Source: Planctellipticum variicoloris (GTDB taxonomy: Bacteria > Planctomycetota > Planctomycetia > Planctomycetales > Planctomycetaceae). Taken from it: 64,000 nucleotides of DNA. The stretch spans positions 2,183,557 through 2,247,556 of the forward strand of contig NZ_CP130886.1 in NCBI RefSeq assembly GCF_030622045.1, written 5' to 3'. Positions within the stretch are counted from its first letter, which is position 1; every line of letters begins with the position of its first letter. Shown here piece after piece: positions 9,168 through 17,123 of the stretch. Made by a program: the position numbers and the translations under genes. Under the pieces are notes generated by a model. That model made no database searches and was not told the DNA's origin. It saw nothing but the letters and a program-made list of their open reading frames with translations.

Positions 9168-12100
9168 ATGGACGCAATCGGGACGAGTCTGCTGTTGGCG
9201 CAAGCGGTCGAAGCGGCACAGGCGGTTGAGGCCGTCAAGCCGCAGGGAGCCCCGGTCTGGGTGGTCGGACTGATCGCCCTGATCGTATTCTTCGTCCCGT
9301 TCGTGCTGGGCAACCTGATTGCCCAGGCGTTGCGGTTGAAGGATCTCAGCTTCCGCATGGGCCTGGTGCTGTTTTCGATCTTTCTGGCCCTGGCGCCGTT
9401 CATCTTCAACACGATGATCGGCCGAAGCTGGTCGAATGCGATTCACCTGGGCATCGATCTGGCGGGCGGGACAAACCTCGTTTACGCCGTCGACCAGGAG
9501 GCCGCCAAGAAGTCGGACAAGACGGTCGACAAGGCCACGCTGGACAAGATGGTTCAGGCGGTCATCAAGCGTATTAATCCGGGTGGGGCGGAAGAAGTGA
9601 CCGTCCGCCGGGTCGGCAATGATCGCATCGAAGTGATCATTCCCGGCGCCGACCGCGATCTGGTCGAGCAGAAGAAAAAGGCGATGACCCGGCTGGGAAG
9701 TCTGGAGTTCGCCAGACTCGCAAACGAGAAGGACGATCCGCAGATCATCGCCGACGGGCGGGCTCTGCCTCCGGACCAGGACGAAATCCGCCGCGAGGGG
9801 GCGGTCGTTGCCGCCTGGAAGGCGCTCGGACCGGGAGCGAAAGCGGGCGGCAATCTGACCGCCACGCGCGAAGTCGAACGGGTGGATCCGGCGACGGGCG
9901 AGATTGGAAAAGTCGAGCAGATGCTGGTGGTGCTCGATCCTGCGAAGCGCGCCGTCACGGGTCGTTATCTGACTCAGGCTGCACCCGATATGGATAAAGA
10001 CGGCCGCCTGGCGGTTCGTTTTCAGTTCAACAGTCTTGGGGGGCGGTTGTTCGGGGACCTGACCACGCGGTATGCACCGGATCGCGAAGGGTTCCAGCGA
10101 CAGCTCGCCATTCTGCTGGACGACAAGATTCAGTCGGCGCCGAGCATCAACGAACCGATTACCGGCGGCAGCGGCCAGATCTCTGGGAACTTCGATCGGA
10201 AAGAGATCGACGAGCTCGTCAACGTGCTCAACGCCGGTGCTCTCGAAGTGCCTTTGAAGCAGACTCCGGTCAGCGAGTTCACGATCAGCCCGCTGCTGGG
10301 GGTGGACGTCCAGACCAAGGGGATCACCGCCATTATCATTTCGGCGCTGGCCGTCTGCGTTTTCATGCTGGTCTACTACCAGAAGGCGGGGGTGATCGCC
10401 AATCTTTCGCTGCTGCTGAACCTGATTCTGGTGGTGGGGGCGATGGCGTTCATCGAAGCGACGTTCACGCTGCCCGGCCTCGCCGGTCTGGTGTTGACGA
10501 TCGGTATGGCGGTCGACTCGAACGTGCTGATTTACGAACGTATGCGGGAAGAACTGGCCCGCGGCGCCAGCCTGCGAATGGCGATCCAGAACGGTTTCGA
10601 CAAGGCCTTTTCGACGATCGTCGACAGTAACGTGACCACGCTGATTACGGCCGTGATTCTGTACCTGATTGGCAGCGATCAAATCCGCGGCTTCGCCGTG
10701 TCGCTGTTCATCGGCCTGGTGATGAGCCTCTTCTCGGTGCTGGTCTTCTGCCATCTGATGTTCGAAATCGTCGAGCGCAAACGCTGGGTGACGTCTCTCA
10801 AGATGCTGCAGATGATCGGCGCTACGAGCTTCGACTTTCTCAAGAGCCGCGGAATCGCCTTCGCCGTGTCGGCTGCGGTCGTCCTGATTGGCCTGGCCAC
10901 GCTGACGTATCGCGGTTCTGAGAACATGGACATCGACTTCAGCGGCGGCACGATGGTCACGTTTGAGTTCGACAAGCCGCAACAGACAGAGCTGGTCCGC
11001 GAGAAGCTCGACGAAGCCTTCAAGCCGACCGTCGTGAGTCTGGAGCAGTTGACGCTGGCCAACGAGCAGCAGGGGGCTGGCGGGAGGCGGTACCGGATGC
11101 GGTGTACGCTGCAGGATCAGGACGAAGTTCGCGGGAAGATCAACGAAGCCTTCGGCCAGCCGGAGTTCGCACTGCGCAAGATCACGCTCAGTTACGGAGA
11201 TATCGCCGGCATCAGTGCGCCGACCGATCCGAAGGAGCTGGCTCTGACGCAGCGATTCGTCGGCGGCCACCAGGCGACGCTGACGTTCAGCGGCGGCATC
11301 CGCGAAGCGACCATGGCGGAGTACGTTGCCGAGCAGCTTGCCCAGTTGAAGAAGGCGGGCGATGCTCCGAAGTACGACAACCCGCAGTCTTTGATTCAGC
11401 TTACAGGCGTCAAACCGGCGTCCGATTCCGCCGCGGCGGAATTGGACGCACCGGCGATGGGACCGCCGACGTACGTCGAGATGCGGCTGCGGACGACGTC
11501 GGACGTTTCAAATGAAGATCTGACGTCCGCGCTGGCCAGCCTCAAGGAAAAGATGGCGACGTCGCCCGTGTTCGACGAAGTCAACTCCTTCGACACCAGC
11601 GTTTCGAGCGAGACTCGTCGGGACGCGATTCTGGCGATCATCCTGAGCTTGGCCGCCATTGTGGTCTACATCTGGTTCCGGTTCGAGAAGGTATACTTCG
11701 GCATCGCGGCCGTTGTGGCGCTGGCTCACGACGTGCTGGTGACGATCGGGGCGATCGCCGTCGCCGCCTACCTCAGCCGGACTCCGATCGGCCCGCTGCT
11801 GGGGCTGGAAGATTTCAAGGTCAACATGCAACTGATCGCGTCGCTGCTGACGATCGTCGGCTTCTCGCTGAACGATACGATCGTGATTTTTGACCGGATC
11901 CGCGAGATCAAAGGGAAGAATCCCAATATCACCTACGACATGATCAACCTCAGCGTCAACGAGACGCTGTCGCGGACGATCCTCACTTCGCTGACGGTGC
12001 TGATGGTCGTGCTGATCCTGTATGTCGCCGGCGGCTCCGGGATTCACGGATTTGCGTTTGCGATGATCGTCGGCGTTCTCGCCGGCTCCTACAGCACGGT

Positions 12101-12185
12101 GTTCATCGCCAATCCGGTGCTGTACTGGCTGGTGAGCCGGGAACAGGGGGCTGCGAAGTCCGGCCCGAAGGTCGTCGCTGCCTGA
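9168..12185 (+). CDS. secDF: Fused protein translocase subunit SecDF
   Basis: A 1005-residue protein combining SecD and SecF. After two N-terminal hydrophobic stretches comes the SecD motif GIDLAGGTNLVY, a large extracytoplasmic P1 domain, and helices with LAGLVLTIGMAVDSNVLIYERMREE. The SecF half starts near residue 560 with the motif IDFSGGTMVTFEF, an enlarged periplasmic region, and helices ending in IVGFSLNDTIVIFDRIRE. SecDF uses the proton gradient to pull exported proteins through SecYEG. E. coli has two separate genes, whereas fused forms are known in several phyla. The SecF periplasmic loop, roughly residues 600-790, is longer than usual. A strong terminator ends the unit. Confidence 0.95.
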   Translation: MDAIGTSLLLAQAVEAAQAVEAVKPQGAPVWVVGLIALIVFFVPFVLGNLIAQALRLKDLSFRMGLVLFSIFLALAPFIFNTMIGRSWSNAIHLGIDLAGGTNLVYAVDQEAAKKSDKTVDKATLDKMVQAVIKRINPGGAEEVTVRRVGNDRIEVIIPGADRDLVEQKKKAMTRLGSLEFARLANEKDDPQIIADGRALPPDQDEIRREGAVVAAWKALGPGAKAGGNLTATREVERVDPATGEIGKVEQMLVVLDPAKRAVTGRYLTQAAPDMDKDGRLAVRFQFNSLGGRLFGDLTTRYAPDREGFQRQLAILLDDKIQSAPSINEPITGGSGQISGNFDRKEIDELVNVLNAGALEVPLKQTPVSEFTISPLLGVDVQTKGITAIIISALAVCVFMLVYYQKAGVIANLSLLLNLILVVGAMAFIEATFTLPGLAGLVLTIGMAVDSNVLIYERMREELARGASLRMAIQNGFDKAFSTIVDSNVTTLITAVILYLIGSDQIRGFAVSLFIGLVMSLFSVLVFCHLMFEIVERKRWVTSLKMLQMIGATSFDFLKSRGIAFAVSAAVVLIGLATLTYRGSENMDIDFSGGTMVTFEFDKPQQTELVREKLDEAFKPTVVSLEQLTLANEQQGAGGRRYRMRCTLQDQDEVRGKINEAFGQPEFALRKITLSYGDIAGISAPTDPKELALTQRFVGGHQATLTFSGGIREATMAEYVAEQLAQLKKAGDAPKYDNPQSLIQLTGVKPASDSAAAELDAPAMGPPTYVEMRLRTTSDVSNEDLTSALASLKEKMATSPVFDEVNSFDTSVSSETRRDAILAIILSLAAIVVYIWFRFEKVYFGIAAVVALAHDVLVTIGAIAVAAYLSRTPIGPLLGLEDFKVNMQLIASLLTIVGFSLNDTIVIFDRIREIKGKNPNITYDMINLSVNETLSRTILTSLTVLMVVLILYVAGGSGIHGFAFAMIVGVLAGSYSTVFIANPVLYWLVSREQGAAKSGPKVVAA

Positions 12186-12209
12186 TCTTGCTCGGTCGTC
12201 ATGAGACCT

Positions 12210-12239
12210 GGCCCGGCGGAACCTTCCGCCGGGCCTTTT
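12210..12239 (+). terminator. Rho-independent terminator after secDF
   Basis: A perfect 12-bp stem, GGCCCGGCGGAA with TTCCGCCGGGCC, has a two-base loop and is followed directly by TTTT. It sits 24 bases past the secDF stop codon and is the clearest intrinsic terminator in the window. Confidence 0.88.
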
Positions 12240-12542
12240 CGTTGGGGCCGTGCGTTCTGACGTCGGCCGGAGTTTGATGCGACAGTATGCAGTCATGCTC
12301 GCCGTAGTCTCGCCAGCTTCCGGTTGGCGAGCCGGGAACTGGCGGCCATCCACCTGCCGGACTTGGGCAGAAGTTCGTCACGGATTTGCGGAAGGCAAGT
12401 CCCGGTGCCACCTGTAATGTCTCGTCGGATTCTGTGTGCGGCAGCGATCGTAGCGTTCCGATGGATCAATCGGGACACAACGGAAATACCGGCGTCAGGG
12501 ACGACGGCGCCATTGCGGGGCAAACGATCGGAGGAGCGAGGA
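12240..12542. other. Intergenic stretch upstream of the pseudogene
   Basis: No convincing coding sequence is visible. It contains a 7-bp hairpin at 12309-12331 (CTCGCCA with TGGCGAG). A GGAGGAG-like ribosome site at about 12530-12536 belongs to the decayed gene that starts at 12543. Confidence 0.5.
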
Positions 12543-13456
12543 ATGTGCAGGGCGGGATCGGCGCTGCTGCTGATACTGCTCGGCGCCGGCGATTGTGCAA
12601 GACATTCTCGATCCCGGTCAGGAGGATGTGCCCAGTCCGCTTGCAGCGAACGGGCGCCTGTTCGGCGTGCTTGCTCCCAGCGATGCGCAGTTCGGCAGCT
12701 TCATCAGCCCGATGACGAAGCCGGTCTACTTCGAGGATCCGCGGACGCTTACCGTGGTTCATCTTCCTGAATCAGCATCTTCCTTCGAATCTGGGGGGCG
12801 ATAACGTCCAGGTGGTCGTCACGCAGCTCCGTGCGGCGCTGACCGAAAATCTTTCGGTCATTGCGACGAAGGACGGCGACATCGGCCCGCAGAGCCCGCT
12901 GCTGGATGACGGCCTCGCCGATGTCGCGCGGGCATGAAGTACAACGTCGACAAGAATGCGTGCTCACAGACGCTGATCTGCGCCGGCGTCACGTTCGAAC
13001 AAGTCCGTCGTCGGCACGAGGTCCCTGCAGGGGAACGGCGATGGGGAATTCCGTCTCTTCATGACCGGTGGCAAAGAGTTTCTCCGGAACTGGCACTGGC
13101 TCTCCGCGAGCGGCTTTCGACTCCCGTCCAGCTCGCCCGCCGAAAACCGGCTGCGGCATTGGTCGAACCACGTGGACCATAAGCTGGGCGACTTAAACCT
13201 GTAGCTCTTTGCTGAAGCCAACTGGTATCACTATCTGACCTCGGCCGACGAGTTTCCCGTCGCCGTCGCTGGACTGGAACTGTTCAATCTGGGCTCGCCT
13301 GGAGTCGCGGGCAACGACATCGTGACGGGCGCCTTCGGCATCAAGTACAAGCCCAGGACCAATCTGGAACTGGGCATCGCGTATGAGATTCCGTACTCCC
13401 ATAAACGCGATATCCTGCAGGACCGGCTGACCGTGGATTTCACCGTGCGGTTCTGA
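12543..13456 (+). pseudogene. Decayed exported-protein gene with frameshifts and a nonsense codon
   Basis: Coding sequence can be followed only by changing frame. It starts as a signal peptide (MCRAGSALLLILLG, frame of 12543), moves to a second frame for DILDPGQEDVPSPLAANGRL through EDPRTLT (from about 12595), and to a third for FIFLNQHLPSNLGGDNVQVV (from 12758). It shifts again near 12930 (GMKYNVDKNACSQTLICAGVTFE) and near 13005. The last frame runs through RSLQGNGDGEFRLFMTGGKEF, is broken by TAG at 13202-13204, and continues with LFAEANWYHYLTSADEFPV to a TGA at 13454-13456. I recall similar intact proteins of unknown function in other planctomycetes, probably outer-membrane-like. The ribosome site GGAGGAG and the leader are preserved. 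Sequencing error is unlikely to explain so many lesions. Confidence 0.8.
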
Positions 13457-13486
13457 TCGATCAGGCCGGTCGCTTTGCAATATTCG

Positions 13487-13524
13487 ACGTCGCCCGACTG
13501 TGGTAGCCTGCAGCCGGGCGACGT
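13487..13524. repeat. 10-bp stem hairpin before coaD
   Basis: ACGTCGCCCG pairs with CGGGCGACGT across an 18-base loop. No T-tract follows, so a terminator role is uncertain. It separates the pseudogene from coaD. Confidence 0.5.
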
Positions 13525-13572
13525 GCATGGCGCCGCCCGGTTGCCGACTTTCTCTCGCTGAGACATTCTGTC

Positions 13573-14097
13573 ATGACCGGCCCACTCAGTTCCCGTCACG
13601 CGGTCTACGCGGGCAGCTTCGATCCGTTCACGCTCGGCCATCAGGACATCGCACAGCGTGCGGCGGCCCTGTTCGATCGCGTTACGGTCGGCATTGGCAT
13701 CAACCCGGAGAAACACCCCCTCTTCACGCCGGAAGAACGGCTGGTGATGGCGCGCGAAGTCCTCGCTCCCCTGAAGAACGTCGATGTCCGCTGCTTCGAA
13801 GGACTGGCGGTCGACTTCATTCGCGGCTGCGGCGCACGGGTGCTCGTGCGCGGGGTCCGCACGCTGTCGGACATCGAGACCGAGTTCACGATGACTCTCG
13901 CCAATCGTGCGCTCGATCCGGAAATCGATACCATCTTCCTGATGGCCAGCGAACGCCTCACGCACATTTCCAGCAGCCTCATCCGACAAATTGCACTGAT
14001 GGGCCGGCAGTCGGCGGCGTCCAAGCTGGAGGACTTCGTTCCTTCCGCGGTCGTGCCGCAGCTCCTGGCCCGGTGTCGCCCGCCCGCGGCCGGTTGA
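13573..14097 (+). CDS. coaD: Pantetheine-phosphate adenylyltransferase
   Basis: Fourth enzyme of coenzyme A synthesis: it joins 4'-phosphopantetheine to AMP from ATP, giving dephospho-CoA. The 174-residue product has the nucleotidyltransferase start YAGSFDPFTLGHQDI with the T/HxGH motif, RGVRTLSDIETEFTM, and the C-terminal ISSSLIRQ (ISSTxxR-type) motif. Length fits the family (about 160-170). It is preceded by the decayed gene and followed by a redoxin on the same strand, neither of which has an obvious functional link. Confidence 0.95.
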   Translation: MTGPLSSRHAVYAGSFDPFTLGHQDIAQRAAALFDRVTVGIGINPEKHPLFTPEERLVMAREVLAPLKNVDVRCFEGLAVDFIRGCGARVLVRGVRTLSDIETEFTMTLANRALDPEIDTIFLMASERLTHISSSLIRQIALMGRQSAASKLEDFVPSAVVPQLLARCRPPAAG

Positions 14098-14226
14098 GGC
14101 TGCGGATCGCGAGGCTTCGAACTGTAAAAAACTCGGGCGACGGTTGACTCTTCGCAGGAATTCTTCAGTCTGGAGGCCTCGGCACGCCGCCGGCAGATGC
14201 CTCGAAGGAACTGAAGGAATTCGCCA

Positions 14227-14817
14227 ATGGTCAAGACTGCTTCCACAATGCTACCGCTGGGGATCAAAGCGCCGGACTTCGCCCTCCCGAATGTCGACGG
14301 CAAGACGGTTTCGCTGAGCGACCTCGCCGGGGGCAAAGGGCTCGTCGTCATGTTCATCTGCAATCATTGTCCGTTCGTGAAACACCTCCGTGCGGCGCTG
14401 GCGGAATTCGGGCGCGAGGTCCAGTCCACGGGGCTCAAGATCGTCGCGATCAGTTCCAACGACGCGACGGCCTATCCGGATGACAGCCCGGCGAAGATGG
14501 CCGATGAAGCGCAGAGCGCGGACTATACGTTCCCGTATCTTTACGACGAATCGCAGTCCGTGGCGAAGGCCTACAAGGCCGCGTGCACACCGGACTTCTA
14601 TCTGTTCAACGCCGATCAGGCGCTGGTCTACCGCGGCCAGTTCGACGACAGCCGCCCGGGCAACGGCAAGCCCGTGACCGGCGCCGATCTGCGGGGGGCC
14701 GTCGCTGCGCTCCTCGCCGGGAAGGCTCCGCTGGAGACGCAGCGTCCCAGCATCGGCTGCAACATCAAGTGGAAAGACGCCCCGGAGTACTTCACCGGCA
14801 CGGCCGCGGCGGAATAG
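14227..14817 (+). CDS. Thioredoxin-like redoxin (AhpC/TSA-type)
   Basis: A 196-residue protein of the thioredoxin fold, opening with LGIKAPDFALPNVDGKTVSL, typical of redoxins. The active-site region is MFICNHCPFVKH, a CxxC (Cys-Asn-His-Cys) found in a subgroup of thioredoxin-family proteins common in planctomycetes and cyanobacteria. A cis-proline region ACTPDFYLFNAD and a RGQFDDSRPGN segment follow. No signal peptide is seen, so it is probably cytoplasmic. It likely reduces disulphides or peroxides, with unknown partner. It ends before a strong hairpin shared with the convergent hydrolase gene. Confidence 0.85.
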   Translation: MVKTASTMLPLGIKAPDFALPNVDGKTVSLSDLAGGKGLVVMFICNHCPFVKHLRAALAEFGREVQSTGLKIVAISSNDATAYPDDSPAKMADEAQSADYTFPYLYDESQSVAKAYKAACTPDFYLFNADQALVYRGQFDDSRPGNGKPVTGADLRGAVAALLAGKAPLETQRPSIGCNIKWKDAPEYFTGTAAAE

Positions 14818-14839
14818 CGAATCAATGTCACCAGGCAAA

Positions 14840-14868
14840 GCCTGCTCGCCGACGTCGGGCGAGCAGGC
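14840..14868. terminator. Hairpin between convergent genes (possible bidirectional terminator)
   Basis: An 11-bp stem, GCCTGCTCGCC with GGCGAGCAGGC, and a seven-base loop lie between the redoxin stop (14817) and the hydrolase stop (14922), which face each other. There is no T-tract on either side, so termination is inferred from position. Confidence 0.55.
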
Positions 14869-14921
14869 CTGGCGGTCGCGATACACCGGGCGGCACGCGT
14901 TCGCTTCGGTCGGACAATGCT

Positions 14922-17033
14922 CTACGCATTCCCATCGGGTTCCATCAGCGGCCCCCACGGGTCGACTTGTCGAAGCTGCTTGGCCTGCAGGGCGAGGTAG
15001 CAGTCCGGCAGATCGAATTTCGCGAGCACGCCCGGCGCCAGCGTGGCCAGCGGCCAGCGGTAGAACTCGGTTTCGGCGAGCTGCTGGTACGACTTCAGCG
15101 AATTCTTCAGCGTCACCTGCGTGACGGAGTCAACTAACACCGCCGCAAACGTGGCGGGAATTGCGGACCAGCCGCGGGCCGCCAGGTGAATCCGCGTGTG
15201 CCCCTGCTGGACCAGCCAGCGGAGGACGCTCTGTACATCGTGCGTCCGCTGGCCCAGGTAGGGCCGGTCGAGCATGATTCCGTGCGCGGAATAGAAATAA
15301 TCGCTTCCATACTGCGAGAGGAACGAATTTGCCCCGCAAGCGTCCGGGGTCGATTCGCCGAGGCCCCGCACGTCGCATGTGTAAAAGGGCACGCCCGGTT
15401 CCGCGGTCATCAATTCCTTGATCAGCGGTTCGTTGCGCAGGTCCGCGTCGCTCGACTGGTGTCCCAGATACAGCACGCAATGGTCGACGCCCCGCGTCGG
15501 CCGGGAGATGTGCGTCTCATCGGTCAGTCGGTAGACGATCGCGTGGACTCCCGGTTCTGTCTCCACGGCGTACGTCGTAAAGAACTTCCTGGGGTACCGT
15601 CGTCCTCCGATCGTTCGCAGAATTCGGTAATCGAGCGGATCGTGCTGCGCCGGCAGTTTGAGAACGTCTTGGATCGCCGCCTTCAGATCGCCGGATTCCA
15701 GTGAGACTCGTTTCGCCGCCAGGTCGCGGGCTTTTTCCTGCGTGAACGAGAACAGAGTCCGTTGAGGCTTCAAGTCCGCGACTTTCCCTGTCGGCGTGCA
15801 CTGGAGGTCTTCGTCCTTCTCCAGCGTGAGTTCGGGCTCGGTTCCGCCTTCGGCGATGCCCGTCGAGCGGTTGAAGAACCCGTACATCGCCTCGCGATTC
15901 TCGATCGCATACCCGTGCGGTCGCGGTCCGACGAAGAGCTGCACGTTGTCGGGCTTGCCCAGCAGCGCATAGAGACGCTTCAGACGCCCGTATGCTTCTT
16001 CGGCGCCGCGGGCGTCGAAGAAGTCCTGTTCCTGGGCCAGGACGATGACTGGCTTTGGAGCGAGCGCGGCCAGGAAATCGTCGTGATCGAGCCCGTATGC
16101 CAGGCACCGCGGCGGGCACTGTTCGGTATCCGCGGGGAGTTCGTTTTCCATGTTCCGCCGGAACGTCGTGACGAAACAGCTTGGAGCGGCCATCGTCCAG
16201 CGCTGATCGACCCCCGCCAGCCAGGTCGTCATCGTCCCGCCGCCGGAGTTTCCCGTGATGCCGATGTGCCGCGGATCGACTTCTTCGCGGGTCAGCAGGT
16301 AATCGAGCGCCCGGATGCCGTCCCACGCCCGCCAGCTTCCGAAGAACTCGTCGACCAGGAATTGCTGATTGCCCGCGTGAATGTGTTCGCCCACACCCGG
16401 TCGGACGGGAACCTCCCCATCGTGCGAGTGCTCGTACTGCAGGCGTTCCCCCTGACCGATCGGATCGAAGATCAGCACCAAGTAGCCCTGCCGGACCAGC
16501 CCCTGGCAGAACGACTGATAGGCCTTTTCGGCTTTGCCGTTCAACGAGTGCCCGCAGGAACCGACGACGCCGGGCAGCGGGAACTTTCGTCCCTTCGGCA
16601 CATACAGATTGGCGGTGACCGGGAAGTCGGGCCGACTTTCGAAGATGACCTTTTCGACGCGGTATCCGTCTCGCTCAAGCGCCCCGGTGATCCGCGGCTT
16701 GAGCGGCGTCTTCTCGGGAAACGGTCCGAAGGACTTCTGAATGAGTTCCCGAACTTCACGGACATAGGCTTCCGCGTCGGCCTGAGATCTGAGGGCCGTC
16801 TTCCGCTTCAGCCCCAGTTGTTCCGCCGCACGCACCTGTTCGACAAAAAACTCCTGCACCATCCGGGGGAATCGGTTGAGCGGCGCGAGCGTGGTCGCCG
16901 GAGTCTCCTGGCCCAGCAATCCTTGACTCCACGGCGCGCCGAGCGTCGCTCCGACGCTCCACTGCAGCACATTTCGGCGGGACCAGGCGGGAAGTTCCAG
17001 GGCAGGGGCGAGAGCGGGGCGGGGACGGGGCAT
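14922..17033 (-). CDS. Secreted alpha/beta hydrolase (acetylxylan esterase-like)
   Basis: A 703-residue protein with a Tat-like leader (SRRNVLQWSVGA, residues 18-29). An alpha/beta-hydrolase domain follows, with nucleophile serine in GITGNSGGGT (about Ser263), an upstream GSCGHSLNGK oxyanion-type region, and a later PHGY histidine. The C-terminal third is a second domain. Similar planctomycete proteins are annotated as acetylxylan esterases or prolyl-oligopeptidase-like hydrolases; the substrate is unproven. ATG 17033, with AGGAG about ten bases upstream, leaves a compact Tat leader, whereas the frame is also open to 17078. Confidence 0.8.
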   Translation of the reverse strand: MPRPRPALAPALELPAWSRRNVLQWSVGATLGAPWSQGLLGQETPATTLAPLNRFPRMVQEFFVEQVRAAEQLGLKRKTALRSQADAEAYVREVRELIQKSFGPFPEKTPLKPRITGALERDGYRVEKVIFESRPDFPVTANLYVPKGRKFPLPGVVGSCGHSLNGKAEKAYQSFCQGLVRQGYLVLIFDPIGQGERLQYEHSHDGEVPVRPGVGEHIHAGNQQFLVDEFFGSWRAWDGIRALDYLLTREEVDPRHIGITGNSGGGTMTTWLAGVDQRWTMAAPSCFVTTFRRNMENELPADTEQCPPRCLAYGLDHDDFLAALAPKPVIVLAQEQDFFDARGAEEAYGRLKRLYALLGKPDNVQLFVGPRPHGYAIENREAMYGFFNRSTGIAEGGTEPELTLEKDEDLQCTPTGKVADLKPQRTLFSFTQEKARDLAAKRVSLESGDLKAAIQDVLKLPAQHDPLDYRILRTIGGRRYPRKFFTTYAVETEPGVHAIVYRLTDETHISRPTRGVDHCVLYLGHQSSDADLRNEPLIKELMTAEPGVPFYTCDVRGLGESTPDACGANSFLSQYGSDYFYSAHGIMLDRPYLGQRTHDVQSVLRWLVQQGHTRIHLAARGWSAIPATFAAVLVDSVTQVTLKNSLKSYQQLAETEFYRWPLATLAPGVLAKFDLPDCYLALQAKQLRQVDPWGPLMEPDGNA

Positions 17034-17123
17034 GGCGGCGGGACTCCTGGAGATGGCTACGAAACGCTGTCCCACCATACGCCAGAATTTGCCCGGAAGA
17101 AACGGTCTGGCCGGATGACTATT

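Noticed and set aside
9153-11270. Open frame of 705 codons on the minus strand over secDF
   Set aside because: Antisense to SecD motifs; composition has no protein pattern.
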